Origin: Clostridia bacterium
Lineage (GTDB): Bacteria; Bacillota; Clostridia; UMGS1883; UMGS1540
Assembly: GCA_017450025.1 (NCBI GenBank)
Contig: JAFSYJ010000027.1
Span: forward strand, 1 to 64,000
Length of the DNA: 64,000 nt
Reading direction: 5' to 3'
The stretch's first letter is position 1. Each line of letters opens with the position of its first letter. The notes below the pieces were generated by a model that did no database searches, was not told where the DNA came from, and saw nothing but the letters and a program-made list of their open reading frames with translations. Position numbers and translations under genes: made by a program. This document shows positions 13,735 to 22,370 of this stretch, one piece after another.

Positions 13735-14709
13735 TCAGATTACACAGCTCAAAAACTGTTCTTTTGTTATCTCACCCAGAATTTTGTTTTCAAACAGCGG
13801 TTTTAACGATTCCGAAAGCGTGTCAAAATCGTGTTTTTGCCCTTCAAGCGCAGCTATAATAGGCTCCGTTCCCTCAAGTGAAAAAAAGTCGCCGTAGATC
13901 TGCGCTTTTTTTATGATTCCGCCTGTGACATCAAGATAAACTTCTATCCCCCCGCCGCTAAAGCGCTTTTTGTCGTGATAAGTATATTTTGGAGAATACC
14001 CGAAGTTCCATTCAAAAGTGGAATACTTCTCGCGAAACAGCTTGTCTATTGCTGTCAAGTCCGTTTCTGTAAGCTCATAATTTATCACATCTGAGTCTTT
14101 TTTTATTTCCTGTTCAAATCCGCGCATAAAATCACTGCAGGTTATAGGTATAAGCTCACCGATGTTCACGACTCTGCTCCGTACCGACTGTATTCCCTTT
14201 GATTTTATTTTTTCCTCGTCGGGTTTTAATGCGCGCGCAAGCCGTGTCATATCGGCGTTTATCAAAATACAACCGTGGTGCATAAGCCTGTCGTGCCACT
14301 TGTACTGCGCCAGACCCGAAAATTTCCTGCCACCAATCAAAAGGTCGTTTCTGCCGGAAAGCTCGGTTTTAAGCCCCAAGCTCTCGATGTATCTGCGCAA
14401 AGTTGCAGAAAACGCGCCGTAATTACCGAACTCGCCGTTGTTTATGATGTATGTAAAATTCAGATTTTCCAAATCGTGAAATACCGCTCCCCCTCCGCTC
14501 ATTCTGCGGACAACGGGGATTTTTTCTTTGGTGACATAGTCGTAGTCGACCTCGGACATAGTATTTTGGTTGCGCCCCACAATAATTGCCGCGTCGTTGC
14601 GCCAGAGCATACAAATATTCTCGGTTTTGTTCTTAACAAGGTACTCCTCCGCCGCTAAATTGTAATATGGGTTAGTAGAATGTGTTTCGATATAAAGTAT
14701 TTTTATCAC
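13735..14709 (-). CDS. lplA: Lipoate-protein ligase A
   Basis: The product is 324 residues, the usual length for two-domain LplA, which activates lipoate with ATP and attaches it to lysines of E2 and GcvH proteins. The catalytic-domain marks are NPYYNLAAEEYLV, the RRMSGGGAVFHDLENLNFTYI loop, GRNDLLIGGRKFSGLAQY and HHGCILINADM. The C-terminal accessory domain begins near residue 250. The start is taken as GTG 14709, which overlaps the TGA of the upstream GtrA gene by 4 bases. A longer open frame exists, but it translates the gtrA region in another frame and has no ligase-like sequence. No ribosome site is clear, so translation is probably coupled. Confidence 0.92.
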   Translation of the reverse strand: MIKILYIETHSTNPYYNLAAEEYLVKNKTENICMLWRNDAAIIVGRNQNTMSEVDYDYVTKEKIPVVRRMSGGGAVFHDLENLNFTYIINNGEFGNYGAFSATLRRYIESLGLKTELSGRNDLLIGGRKFSGLAQYKWHDRLMHHGCILINADMTRLARALKPDEEKIKSKGIQSVRSRVVNIGELIPITCSDFMRGFEQEIKKDSDVINYELTETDLTAIDKLFREKYSTFEWNFGYSPKYTYHDKKRFSGGGIEVYLDVTGGIIKKAQIYGDFFSLEGTEPIIAALEGQKHDFDTLSESLKPLFENKILGEITKEQFLSCVI

Positions 14710-15146
14710 TCCAGACTGAATATAAACCTGTACGCAAAAAAGTTCCAGATAGATATTATCATAGCGACAAGAATTTTGCCGATTTGCGGAACAACGCCGA
14801 TGTGACCAAGCAAATGTATGAGCGCGTTTGATATTATGAGGTTTACTAAAAATAAAAGCGCATACGCTTTGAGCTGATGCCCTGCCCTGCCCGAAGAACG
14901 GAAGGTCCAGGTGCGGTTCATCCAAAAGCAGTACCAGAACGCTATAAAATATGATACCGAGTGTGCGACAAACAGCCCCGTTATGGTTAACCCGAGCAGA
15001 TTGTAATTTGCTTGCCCGACGGTCAGATTAAGAACCGTAAAAATTATGTATTCAAAGCAAAAGCTTGAACTCCCGACACAGCAAAATCTCAAAAATTGCC
15101 GCCTTTCTTCCTTTTGTGCAAAAAACGTTATTATCTTTTTCAGCAA
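14706..15146 (-). CDS. GtrA-family membrane protein
   Basis: The product is 146 residues with four membrane segments. The GtrA marks are FLRFCCVGSSSFCFEYIIF, FWMNRTWTFRSSG and IISIWNFFAYRFIFS. Family members are small membrane proteins linked to transfer of polyprenyl-phosphate sugars in wall or teichoic-acid glycosylation. The start is TTG 15146, because AGGAGG lies 6 to 7 bases before it on the minus strand; the longer frame to 15182 lacks a ribosome site. Its stop overlaps lplA by 4 bases, so the two form an operon, although a shared function is not evident. Confidence 0.85.
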   Translation of the reverse strand: MLKKIITFFAQKEERRQFLRFCCVGSSSFCFEYIIFTVLNLTVGQANYNLLGLTITGLFVAHSVSYFIAFWYCFWMNRTWTFRSSGRAGHQLKAYALLFLVNLIISNALIHLLGHIGVVPQIGKILVAMIISIWNFFAYRFIFSLE

Positions 15147-15255
15147 TTTATCGCCTCCTAAGATAAATGAACTTTGGTACATTTATTTTAACATAAATAA
15201 ACTGACTTTGCAAGGCTTATTGCTGAGCCTGCTTGAAGCCCTGCCAAAAAAAGTA

Positions 15256-15284
15256 TTGTAATCAGATAAAATATGTGGTATAGT
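15256..15284 (+). promoter_or_regulatory. Promoter of the structured leader before the CHAP protein
   Basis: TTGTAA (15256-15261), 17 bp, TATAGT (15279-15284). The expected transcript start, about 15291, is the first base of the long inverted repeat. Confidence 0.6.
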
Positions 15285-15290
15285 AAAAGT

Positions 15291-15489
15291 GCCAAACAAT
15301 TTTAATAAAGAAAATAGGTTGTCTTTTTTATGGGTATTTTATGCCCTTTTTTGGGTTAAATTACTGGTGAGATTTGAAAAAATTGCAAGCCTCATTAGGT
15401 AGTTTAACTCGATAACCTAATATTAAAATTGTTTGGCGACAATCGGGGTTTGCGTTTTTTATGCGCTGGCTGCGGTTGGCGCATTTTTT
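15291..15489 (+). promoter_or_regulatory. Riboswitch-like structured leader RNA with terminator
   Basis: GCCAAACAATTTTAATA (15291-15307) pairs perfectly over 17 bp with TATTAAAATTGTTTGGC (15421-15437), closing a domain of about 147 bases. Inside, AGGTTGTC pairs with GATAACCT, GGGTTAAATTA with TAGTTTAACTC (two G-U), and GGGTA with TGCCC. A terminator follows at 15461-15489, then GGGGGG and the start codon at 15508. This is the layout of an aptamer plus terminator switch. It does not match the riboswitch classes I know by sight. A small transposon with 17-bp ends is the main alternative, but no target duplication is seen. Confidence 0.55.
15461..15489 (+). terminator. Intrinsic terminator in the leader, upstream of the CHAP protein gene
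   Basis: ATGCGCTGGC (15461-15470), loop TGCG, GTTGGCGCAT (15475-15484): 10 bp including three G-U pairs, followed by six T. It lies before the ribosome site, so it could control read-through into the gene at 15508. Confidence 0.75.
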
Positions 15490-15507
15490 AATTTTTGGGG
15501 GGTTTTT

Positions 15508-18000
15508 ATGAAAAAAAAGATTTTGATCCTTTTTCTATTGCTTCCGGTTGTTTTTGCGCTTTTGTCAAATACAAGTTTTGTTCAAGCAACCTGTTCATCT
15601 GGCATAAAAAGTAATGGATTAGGAGGAATATCAATCAATATAAATGCCGCACCTTTCACCACATTTATATCCAAAACTAACGGACAATGGGCATATACTG
15701 AATATGGTTGTGCGTGGTTTGCATCAGCTCGTGTTTTTCAAATAACAGGAAAAGATTCAGCAATTTATAACGGTGAGGGTTGGTACTATTCAGGATATTC
15801 TGTTTGTGGATATAAAAGGGGAAGCAGTTGCAGAGCCAAGGCTCTTGCCTGTTATAGAAGTACAGATGGCGGATATTCAAGTCATGTAGCCGTCATTGAA
15901 CAAGTAAAAGGAAATGAAGTTTTACTAAGTGAAGGTGGAACGCTTATGTCAGACGCAGCACACGGATATTGTATTATGCGGTGGACCAAAATTAGTGATG
16001 TGCAAAACTCTGATTTTCTTGGGTATGTTTATATTGACGATTCTCCTGTTGATCTCGGAACAAATTTTTACGCATATATTATAAATACATCTCCATGGAA
16101 ACATTTAACATATGATGACAATTTAAATGTTACAATAAGAACCGAAACTGGGAAATCTAATCAGATTTGGTATTTTGTTAGATTAAATGACGGTTCGTAT
16201 AAAATTACATCTGTAAAAGATGGAAAATGTTTTGAAGTCCACAATTTTGAAACCGCCAATGGAACTAATGTACATATGAATGACTACAATGGAAATTCGG
16301 CTCAACAATGGTATATTTATGGGGAAAGTGCTAAATATATTTTAAAAGCTAAATGCTCTAATAACGTTTTAGATGTTACCGGTGGGGGAACTTCGGATGG
16401 AACAAATGTTGAAATGTGGGAATATAATGGTTCATCAGCACAATTATTTCAAATATGGAAATTAACACCTCCTACAATAGCAAAACCTGTATTAAAAGCA
16501 ACAGTTACAGAGACATCTAATCCTAATGTCAAATTCACATGGGGCAGTATTACAAATGCAGATACCTATGATATTAGAATTAGTCAAAACGGAAAGGAAA
16601 TAAAAGTTATTTGGTCTTTGACAGGTAATAGTTATTCTACAAAACTGGATTCCGGGTCATACACGGCTAACATAGCAGCAGTAAATAGCAGATTTGTTAA
16701 TTTTACTTTTAGCGACAATATATCATTTACTGTAAAAAAAACATATAGCATTTCATATAATGCTAATGGTGGTAGTAATGCTCCAACAACACAAACAAAG
16801 GTACATGACAATGCGATAACATTAAGTAGCGTAAAACCAACTCGCACAGGTTATTCTTTTAAAAATTGGAATACCAATTCAAGTGGTACGGGAACATCTT
16901 ATGCCTCTGGCGCTTCATATACAGCAAACTCTGCCGCAACATTATATGCCCAATGGACTCCAAAGACATATACAGTCACTTTTGATGCCAACGGCGGAAG
17001 TACACCAACGGCAAGAAAAAGCGTTACATACAATTCCACCTACGGCACATTACCCTCACCTACCCGTACAGGTTACACCTTTAAAGGTTGGTTTACTGCA
17101 AAAAGCGGCGGAACGCAAATAACAAGCAGTACAACAGTTACAATCACAGACGCTCAAACGCTCTACGCGCAATGGACTGTAAATACATATACGAATAGTG
17201 TAAATCATTGGACTCACGGGTATAAAAATGGCGAAGGAAACAATGGAAACAAAACAGCCTTTAAAATTGGATTAGATTCATGGACAGGGCAGTACGGAAC
17301 AAATCAGACATATTCTACAGATATGATAAAAACGGTACGCGGATTTTACGGAAGAACAACTATGGGTACATCGGCTTTCTCAACAGAATGGACTTATTAT
17401 GATTTGCCTTATACCTTTACGCAACCTGCAAAGAACACATCTGTTGAATATGATTATGACCCAATCAAATATACAATAACCTATCAATTAGACGGCGGAA
17501 CAAACAATCCAAATAACCCGTCGGAATATAATATACTGTACGGAGTAACATTTAGCGAGCCAGAGAAAGAAGGGTACACATTTAAGGGTTGGAAAGACGA
17601 AAGCGGAAATACCATCACAGGAATAAATGAGGGTTGCGACGCGTGGTTTGACAGCACGGATGATTTTTATAATAAAATCAATTCAAGAACTATAGGGGAC
17701 ATAACAATTACCGCAGTGTGGGAGCAAATTGAGTTTAATATTAAAACACAAGTCGTTAAAAGCGGAAGCTCATATACTGTTTCTGTTGACCACACTAATC
17801 TTGAAACTGCCACAATAATAGTTGTCGGGTATAAAAATAACAAGATTTCCGATATAAAAACAATTAAAGACAATGCTGTAAACGCATTAACCTTTACAGG
17901 CAACTTTGACACATTTAAAGTTATGGCATGGGAATCTGCAACCTTAAAGCCATTGTGCAAAGCAGAAATAATCCCTCAAAGCAAATGGACTATTGAATAA
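15508..18000 (+). CDS. Large secreted CHAP / ricin-lectin / Fn3 / InlB-repeat protein
   Basis: The product is 830 residues. Residues 1-28 are a signal peptide. Residues 55-175 look like a CHAP-type cysteine amidase or peptidase with Cys68 ([10 protein letters not shown]) and His126 (SSHVAVIEQ) as the likely catalytic pair, suggesting peptidoglycan cleavage. Residues 185-318 form a ricin-type beta-trefoil (two QxW-like motifs, SAQQWYIYG and SAQLFQIWK). Residues 325-408 are fibronectin-III-like. InlB-type repeats are at about 411-483, 487-556 and 653-737 ([16 protein letters not shown]). The residues at 740-830 are unassigned. Start: GGGGGG 5 bases before ATG 15508, followed by [12 protein letters not shown]; an in-frame upstream extension would cover the terminator and is rejected. 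The structured leader suggests regulation at the RNA level. Confidence 0.88.
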   Translation: MKKKILILFLLLPVVFALLSNTSFVQATCSSGIKSNGLGGISININAAPFTTFISKTNGQWAYTEYGCAWFASARVFQITGKDSAIYNGEGWYYSGYSVCGYKRGSSCRAKALACYRSTDGGYSSHVAVIEQVKGNEVLLSEGGTLMSDAAHGYCIMRWTKISDVQNSDFLGYVYIDDSPVDLGTNFYAYIINTSPWKHLTYDDNLNVTIRTETGKSNQIWYFVRLNDGSYKITSVKDGKCFEVHNFETANGTNVHMNDYNGNSAQQWYIYGESAKYILKAKCSNNVLDVTGGGTSDGTNVEMWEYNGSSAQLFQIWKLTPPTIAKPVLKATVTETSNPNVKFTWGSITNADTYDIRISQNGKEIKVIWSLTGNSYSTKLDSGSYTANIAAVNSRFVNFTFSDNISFTVKKTYSISYNANGGSNAPTTQTKVHDNAITLSSVKPTRTGYSFKNWNTNSSGTGTSYASGASYTANSAATLYAQWTPKTYTVTFDANGGSTPTARKSVTYNSTYGTLPSPTRTGYTFKGWFTAKSGGTQITSSTTVTITDAQTLYAQWTVNTYTNSVNHWTHGYKNGEGNNGNKTAFKIGLDSWTGQYGTNQTYSTDMIKTVRGFYGRTTMGTSAFSTEWTYYDLPYTFTQPAKNTSVEYDYDPIKYTITYQLDGGTNNPNNPSEYNILYGVTFSEPEKEGYTFKGWKDESGNTITGINEGCDAWFDSTDDFYNKINSRTIGDITITAVWEQIEFNIKTQVVKSGSSYTVSVDHTNLETATIIVVGYKNNKISDIKTIKDNAVNALTFTGNFDTFKVMAWESATLKPLCKAEIIPQSKWTIE

Positions 18001-18013
18001 TTTATGATTTTTT

Positions 18014-18039
18014 AAAACCTGCCTCTCGGCAGGTTTTTT
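18014..18039 (+). terminator. Terminator of the CHAP protein gene
   Basis: AACCTGCC (18016-18023), loop TCTC, GGCAGGTT (18028-18035) and a T run. Confidence 0.85.
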
Positions 18040-18394
18040 AAACATTGTTTTTCTTGGCGGTATTTATTGACGATATAAGAAGTTTTTTTATTTCAAGGCA
18101 ATCTGTTGTTAAGGCTTCTCCATCTTTTTCAGCCAGCAATTCTGATTTAACAAGCAGTTTCAGCCAGTATTCAGTTTCAGCAGTTTCCTTTAAAGCAATA
18201 TGTAGTTTAGAAATGAAATCAGCTTTGCTCTGTCCATAGCTTGCCTCGTTAATATTTGCACCTATACTCGTTCCGCTTTTGACTATCTGCTTGGAAATAA
18301 CGGCTTCTCTTTTGTCTTTAACAAGATGCATTTGTAGCTTTATGATTTTTGCCGCAAATTCTATTGACTTATCAACTAAAATATTTTCCTTCAT
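18038..18394 (-). CDS. Four-helix bundle protein (23S rRNA intervening-sequence family)
   Basis: The product is 118 residues, the normal size of the family, which has the signatures FAAKIIKLQMHLVKDK, SGTSIGANINEAS-GQSKADFI and LKETAETEYWLKLL. These small proteins fold as four-helix bundles that assemble into pentamers. They are found in rRNA intervening sequences, with retroelements (Avd), and alone in genomes, where their role is unknown. I chose ATG 18394 because GGTG lies about 6 bases upstream; the longer frame lacks a site. An imperfect inverted repeat rich in ATTATTCATT lies just upstream at 18440-18535, as is often seen beside these genes. No reverse transcriptase gene is nearby. Confidence 0.88.
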   Translation of the reverse strand: MKENILVDKSIEFAAKIIKLQMHLVKDKREAVISKQIVKSGTSIGANINEASYGQSKADFISKLHIALKETAETEYWLKLLVKSELLAEKDGEALTTDCLEIKKLLISSINTAKKNNV

Positions 18395-18439
18395 TATCAT
18401 CACCGAGTGTATTATATCATTTTGTCGCGATATTTGCAA

Positions 18440-18535
18440 TTATTAATTATTCATTAGCGTAGCGGATTCATTATTCATTATTCTTTTAGAAAATCCTGTC
18501 TATTAAAATGAATAAAGAATAGTGAACAATGAAAA
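18440..18535. repeat. AT-rich imperfect inverted repeat (ATTATTCATT type)
   Basis: TTCATTATTCATTATTC on the left is roughly mirrored by GAATAGTGAACAATG and AAAAATGAAT on the right. This may be a small mobile or hairpin element upstream of the four-helix-bundle gene. The call is weak. Confidence 0.35.
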
Positions 18536-18552
18536 ATGAATATTACAAAACA

Positions 18553-18578
18553 AAAATCCTATCATACGACAGGATTTT
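18553..18578 (-). terminator. Terminator of tRNA-Pro
   Basis: AAAATCCT (18553-18560) and AGGATTTT (18571-18578); on the minus strand a T-rich run follows, directly after the tRNA 3' end. Confidence 0.7.
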
Positions 18579-18583
18579 CGCTT

Positions 18584-18660
18584 TGGTCTGAGTGGGGAGA
18601 CTCGAACTCCCGGCCTCTTGAACCCCATTCAAGCACGCTACCAAACTGCGCTACACCCAG
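18584..18660 (-). tRNA. tRNA-Pro (anticodon GGG)
   Basis: The minus strand folds as a 77-nt tRNA with encoded CCA. The acceptor CTGGGTG pairs with CACTCAG with one G-U. The anticodon stem CTTGA/TCAAG encloses the loop ATGGGGT, so the anticodon is GGG. The T-arm reads GGGAGTTCGAGTCTCCC. It is a single-gene unit with its own promoter and terminator. Confidence 0.95.
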
Positions 18661-18675
18661 ATATTTAACTTCTTT

Positions 18676-18704
18676 ATTATAAAGCAATTATATTAAAAAG
18701 TCAA
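18676..18704 (-). promoter_or_regulatory. Promoter of tRNA-Pro
   Basis: On the minus strand TTGACT (18704-18699), 17 bp, TATAAT (18681-18676). Confidence 0.8.
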
Positions 18705-18748
18705 TAACTTTTTTAAAAATAATTAAGCGTTTTTAGGTGCTCTCTCCC

Positions 18749-18777
18749 TTGACTTTTATGGTTTAAAGTAATATAAT
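18749..18777 (+). promoter_or_regulatory. Promoter of the SDR/PHP operon
   Basis: TTGACT (18749-18754), 17 bp, TATAAT (18772-18777). Confidence 0.8.
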
Positions 18778-18819
18778 AAATTAAGTAGATTTATAAGATA
18801 ATTCAGGAGGTATTGCAAA

Positions 18820-19698
18820 ATGAGTGTAAATATGGACAAATGGTGTGAAATTGCCAAAAAAAACATAGGCAAAAGACCTTCGGGCAACGGCAGGCTCGCA
18901 GGCAAAATAACAATAGTTACGGGTGCGGCTCAGGGCTTTGGCAAAGGGATTGCCGAGGAACTCTACAAAGAAGGCGCAACCGTAGTTATTGCCGATATGA
19001 ACGAACCGCTCGCAAAAGAAGTTGCAGATTCCCTCGGAGAACGCGCCGTTGCGGTTTCTGTAAATGTATCTGACGAAGAAAGCGTTGCAAATATGGTTGC
19101 CCGTACTGTTGAATTGTTCGGCGGACTTGACTTGATGCTTTCAAACGCAGGCGTTGTCCGTTCAGGTCCGATTGCCGAAATGGAAAAAAAGGATTTTGAA
19201 TTTGTAACAAATGTAAACTACACAGGATTTTTCCTTTGTGCAAAATATGCCGCTATCATTATGCAGGCACAGCACGAAGCCGACCCAAAAGCAATGTTTG
19301 ATATAGTAACGCTTAACTCCAAATCAGGGCTTGAAGGCTCTAACAAAAACTTTGCATATGCAGGCTCCAAGTTTGGCGGAATAGGACTTACACAGAGCTT
19401 TGCGCTTGAGCTTTGCGCTTACAATATTAAGGTCAACGCGGTTTGCCCCGGCAACTACCTTGACGGTCCGCTCTGGATGGACCCCGAAAGAGGTCTGTTT
19501 GTTCAGTATCTTAATGCGGGCAAAGTCCCCGGCGCTAAAACTGTTGACGATGTACGCCGCTTCTATGAGGCAAAAGTTCCGATGAACCGCGGCTGCCTTC
19601 CGCTTGATGTCGCACGCGCCGTTATGTACTGCGTAGAGCAAAAGTACGAAACAGGACAGGCGATACCTGTAACCGGCGGTCAGGTAATGCTCAAATAG
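18820..19698 (+). CDS. Short-chain dehydrogenase/reductase (sorbitol-6-phosphate dehydrogenase-like)
   Basis: The product is 292 residues of the classical SDR family. The nucleotide motif is VTGAAQGFGKGIA (residues 33-45), followed by LSNAGVV. The catalytic residues are Ser167 (TLNSKSG), Tyr180 and Lys184 (YAGSK). The C-terminal region with WMDPERGLFVQYLNAGKVPG and PMNRGCLPLDVARAV resembles sorbitol-6-phosphate 2-dehydrogenases. The likely reaction is NAD(P)-linked oxidation of a sugar or polyol; the substrate is inferred. TCAGGAGG stands about 8 bases before ATG 18820. A PHP-domain gene follows 12 bases later, and the two share a promoter and terminator. A stand-alone pair without a transporter or PTS is unusual for polyol use. 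Confidence 0.88.
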   Translation: MSVNMDKWCEIAKKNIGKRPSGNGRLAGKITIVTGAAQGFGKGIAEELYKEGATVVIADMNEPLAKEVADSLGERAVAVSVNVSDEESVANMVARTVELFGGLDLMLSNAGVVRSGPIAEMEKKDFEFVTNVNYTGFFLCAKYAAIIMQAQHEADPKAMFDIVTLNSKSGLEGSNKNFAYAGSKFGGIGLTQSFALELCAYNIKVNAVCPGNYLDGPLWMDPERGLFVQYLNAGKVPGAKTVDDVRRFYEAKVPMNRGCLPLDVARAVMYCVEQKYETGQAIPVTGGQVMLK

Positions 19699-19710
19699 AG
19701 GTGTTTTACG

Positions 19711-20880
19711 ATGATAGATATAAATATTTTAAACAAGTTAAATGTACCTGACGCGGAAAAGCGCCTTGCAAATCTCCGCGAGGAAGTAAAAACGGCGGTT
19801 TTCCCCGAAGCCGTTCCCGAGTACATAAATAATCATATCCATACAACATATTCGTTTTCGCCGTATTCACCTACCGCGGCGGTATATGCCGCCCGTATGG
19901 AAGGCTTGTGCACGGCAGGAATTATCGACCACGATTCTATTTCGGGCGCGAGGGAATTTTTGAAGGCTGCCGAAATAATCGATATGCCTGTCACTATCGG
20001 TATGGAATGCCGCGCGTCAATGGACGGCACAATTCTGGAAGGCAAGCGCACAAACAACCCCGATCAAGTCGGAATAAGCTATATGACAATTCAATCCGTG
20101 CCTCACGATAAAATTGACGAGGTTGACGCTTTCTTTAAGCCATACCGTAAAGCAAGAGACATTCGCAACCGCAAAATGATCGAAAAAATCAATTCTCTCC
20201 TTGACGGAATCAAGCTTGATTATGAAAAAGATGTTTTGCCGCTTTCCGAAAGTAAAAACGGCGGCGGAGTGACGGAGAGGCATCTTATGTATGCCCTGGC
20301 AAAAGCTATGGTAAAAAAGGCGGGAAAAGGACAGAAAATGATTGATTATCTCACAGAAATCGGACTAAATCTGTCAGAAAAGCAAACAAATCAGATGCTT
20401 GATACCGCATATCCGTTCTATGAATACGACCTTTTGGGCATTTTAAAGGGTGCTTTTGTGCCACAAATCTATGTTGACGCTACCGACGAATGTCCCAATG
20501 TGACCGAGGTTGCGGCACTTTGTGACCGCATCGACGCGCTTTTGTGCTACGCATATCTCGGCGATGTCACATCTTCTGTCACCGGAGACAAAAAAGCCCA
20601 AAAGTTCGAAGACGACTACCTTGACGATGTTATCAAATGCCTGAAGGATACAGGCATCAAGGCAGTTACATATATGCCCACACGCAATACTCCCGAGCAG
20701 CTTCAAAGACTGCGCTCGCTGTGCGACGAGAACGGTCTGTTTCAGGTATCGGGCGAGGATATAAATTCCCCCCGTCAGTCGTTTGTCATAAAGGCGATGG
20801 AAAACCCACTCTTCTCAAATCTTATCGACGCTACCTGGAAGCTTATAGAGCACGAAAAAACAGGCAAACCCATAATATAA
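19711..20880 (+). CDS. PHP-domain metallo-phosphoesterase-like protein
   Basis: The product is 389 residues. The PHP metal-site motifs are visible: NNHIHTTYSFSPYSP (His-x-His) near residue 42, GIIDHDSISGAREFL, GMECRAS, and VSGEDINSPRQSF near the C terminus. PHP proteins hydrolyse phosphoesters with two or three metal ions; in bacteria they include histidinol phosphatases and nucleases. The substrate of this branch is not known to me. The conserved pairing with the SDR gene 12 bases upstream suggests action on the same phosphorylated metabolite. AGAGGTG precedes ATG 19711. Confidence 0.82.
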   Translation: MIDINILNKLNVPDAEKRLANLREEVKTAVFPEAVPEYINNHIHTTYSFSPYSPTAAVYAARMEGLCTAGIIDHDSISGAREFLKAAEIIDMPVTIGMECRASMDGTILEGKRTNNPDQVGISYMTIQSVPHDKIDEVDAFFKPYRKARDIRNRKMIEKINSLLDGIKLDYEKDVLPLSESKNGGGVTERHLMYALAKAMVKKAGKGQKMIDYLTEIGLNLSEKQTNQMLDTAYPFYEYDLLGILKGAFVPQIYVDATDECPNVTEVAALCDRIDALLCYAYLGDVTSSVTGDKKAQKFEDDYLDDVIKCLKDTGIKAVTYMPTRNTPEQLQRLRSLCDENGLFQVSGEDINSPRQSFVIKAMENPLFSNLIDATWKLIEHEKTGKPII

Positions 20881-20887
20881 CAAATCA

Positions 20888-20923
20888 AAAAGTACCTGTC
20901 GATACCGGCAGGTACTTTTTTTA
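20888..20923. terminator. Strong terminator between the PHP gene and the converging transporter gene
   Basis: AAGTACCTG (20890-20898) pairs with CAGGTACTT (20909-20917) with A and T runs on both sides, so it can serve both strands. Confidence 0.85.
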
Positions 20924-20954
20924 ACTTTTAAATGTCTTTATGCCGTCAAATATT

Positions 20955-22190
20955 TTACATAAATATAATCAGGAACTGTGACGCCAAGACGATTGAAATC
21001 AGAGCTATCGGATATGTTGCGGCATAAGCCGACGCAACATCGTCTGTTCCTGCAACGCCTATGAGCGCGCCGAGTGCAGGCGTCGATGTCATACCGCCCG
21101 TTATAGAGCCGAGGTTGTTCAAAAGGCTCATCTTAAGAACATATTTTGCAATTATGTAGCCAACAATCATCGGGATTATTGTCATTACCACTCCGTATAT
21201 GAAATATATCGGTTGGAAATATTTTAAAAAGCTCATACCGCCTGCAATACCTGCGCCTATCAAAAAGAGCATCAGTCCGAGTTCGCGGAAGGTCTCAAGC
21301 ACCTTTTTATTCGGCGTGATATTTATTCTGCCCATTCTTGCGAAGTGCCCGAATATCAGAGATACCAAAAGCGTTCCGCCAGTTGTTGTAAGAGAGAAAA
21401 AGTTAAAGAACTTTACAGAGCCTACTAATATGCCAAGAGTTGCCGCCAATGCAAACGGCATAAAACCAAACGGGTCGATGTTTATAAGATTTTCTTTTTT
21501 TGCTTTTGCCGCGCCTGTATCGACTATCGTTATTTTGTTTCGTTCTTCTTCCATATTTGCGCCTGTGATTTTAGGAATTATCTGAACAAACAGCACAACG
21601 CCTATAACGCCGAAAAGATACGCTATACCGTGACCTACGGTTACCGCGTTTTCATACTGTTCCATAACGGTCGCCTTTGCCGCGGAAAATGCAGGTGTTG
21701 ATGTGAGCGAGCCCGAAAGAAGCCCTACGACCATTGCGGTAAGCTCTTTTGAATCAAAGCCCTCTTTGCCGCCTTCAATAACGCGACCAATCAAAATACA
21801 TCCTGCTGCGCTCAACGCTCCCATTATTATAATTACAAGACCTAAAAGCACATAGGATTTAAAGTTGTTTTTAAGATTTTTGAAAAAGTTCGGTCCTGCA
21901 ATAAAGCCGACGGAGGTTACAAAAAGAACAAGCCCTATATTTTCTATTATTTTGAGAGCTTCTGACGCATAGCCTACTGTTTCTTTTGCATTGTTTATCG
22001 TCTTGGAAGCAACAATAAGGCTGTTAATATCATTGCTGAAAATCGCACCGTACAAAAGAGCGATAATGAATACGCCTGCCGTTCCGAGCGACACGCCTTT
22101 TATATTTATTCGCCCCAAAAGATAGCCGAGCGCGGCAATAGCGAACACCGATACAGCTATAAACCCAACCGCATTAAGAGAAAACGCCAT
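20955..22190 (-). CDS. YidE/AspT-family (aspartate:alanine-exchanger type) membrane transporter
   Basis: The product is about 411 residues with some ten membrane segments. Two internally related halves carry the family pattern: GLVLFVTSVGFIAGPNFF with LSGSLTSTPAFSAA in the first, and LGLMLFLIGAGIAGGMSFL with SITGGMTSTPALGAL in the second. Members exchange small carboxylates (AspT swaps aspartate for alanine); the substrate here is unknown. The large hydrophilic RCK_C domain found in many YidE proteins is not visible. The ribosome-like AGAAAGG at 22207-22201 suits ATG 22190; ATG 22199 is 1 base from it and unlikely. It has its own promoter and no operon partner. Confidence 0.87.
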   Translation of the reverse strand: MAFSLNAVGFIAVSVFAIAALGYLLGRINIKGVSLGTAGVFIIALLYGAIFSNDINSLIVASKTINNAKETVGYASEALKIIENIGLVLFVTSVGFIAGPNFFKNLKNNFKSYVLLGLVIIIMGALSAAGCILIGRVIEGGKEGFDSKELTAMVVGLLSGSLTSTPAFSAAKATVMEQYENAVTVGHGIAYLFGVIGVVLFVQIIPKITGANMEEERNKITIVDTGAAKAKKENLINIDPFGFMPFALAATLGILVGSVKFFNFFSLTTTGGTLLVSLIFGHFARMGRINITPNKKVLETFRELGLMLFLIGAGIAGGMSFLKYFQPIYFIYGVVMTIIPMIVGYIIAKYVLKMSLLNNLGSITGGMTSTPALGALIGVAGTDDVASAYAATYPIALISIVLASQFLIIFM

Positions 22191-22241
22191 AAAAATCATA
22201 CCTTTCTAAATTTGATTTTGGTTATTATAACAACCGGATAT

Positions 22242-22270
22242 ATTTTACTCCTCATTACAATATTTGTCAA
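22242..22270 (-). promoter_or_regulatory. Promoter of the YidE-type transporter gene
   Basis: On the minus strand TTGACA (22270-22265), 17 bp, TAAAAT (22247-22242). Confidence 0.7.
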
Positions 22271-22319
22271 TGCGCTACAAAAAATAACACATAAAAATTT
22301 ATTTTTTTTTATTACATCA

Positions 22320-22348
22320 TTGACATATTCCGTATTAAATAATACAAT
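22320..22348 (+). promoter_or_regulatory. Promoter of the SLH-vWA gene
   Basis: TTGACA (22320-22325), 17 bp, TACAAT (22343-22348). Confidence 0.75.
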
Positions 22349-22370
22349 AAAGAAAAAAGGGGTGCAAGTT

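Noticed and set aside
14710-14925. N-terminal extension of lipoate ligase to 14925
   Set aside because: It translates the gtrA gene in another frame and has no ligase similarity; GTG 14709 fits the family start.
15291-15437. Small transposon (MITE) explanation of the 17-bp inverted repeat
   Set aside because: No target-site duplication flanks the arms, the expected transcript start matches the first arm base, and a terminator plus ribosome site follow. It is not fully excluded.
15433-15507. N-terminal extension of the CHAP protein from 15433
   Set aside because: It would run through the terminator hairpin, and the signal peptide begins at ATG 15508 with its own ribosome site.
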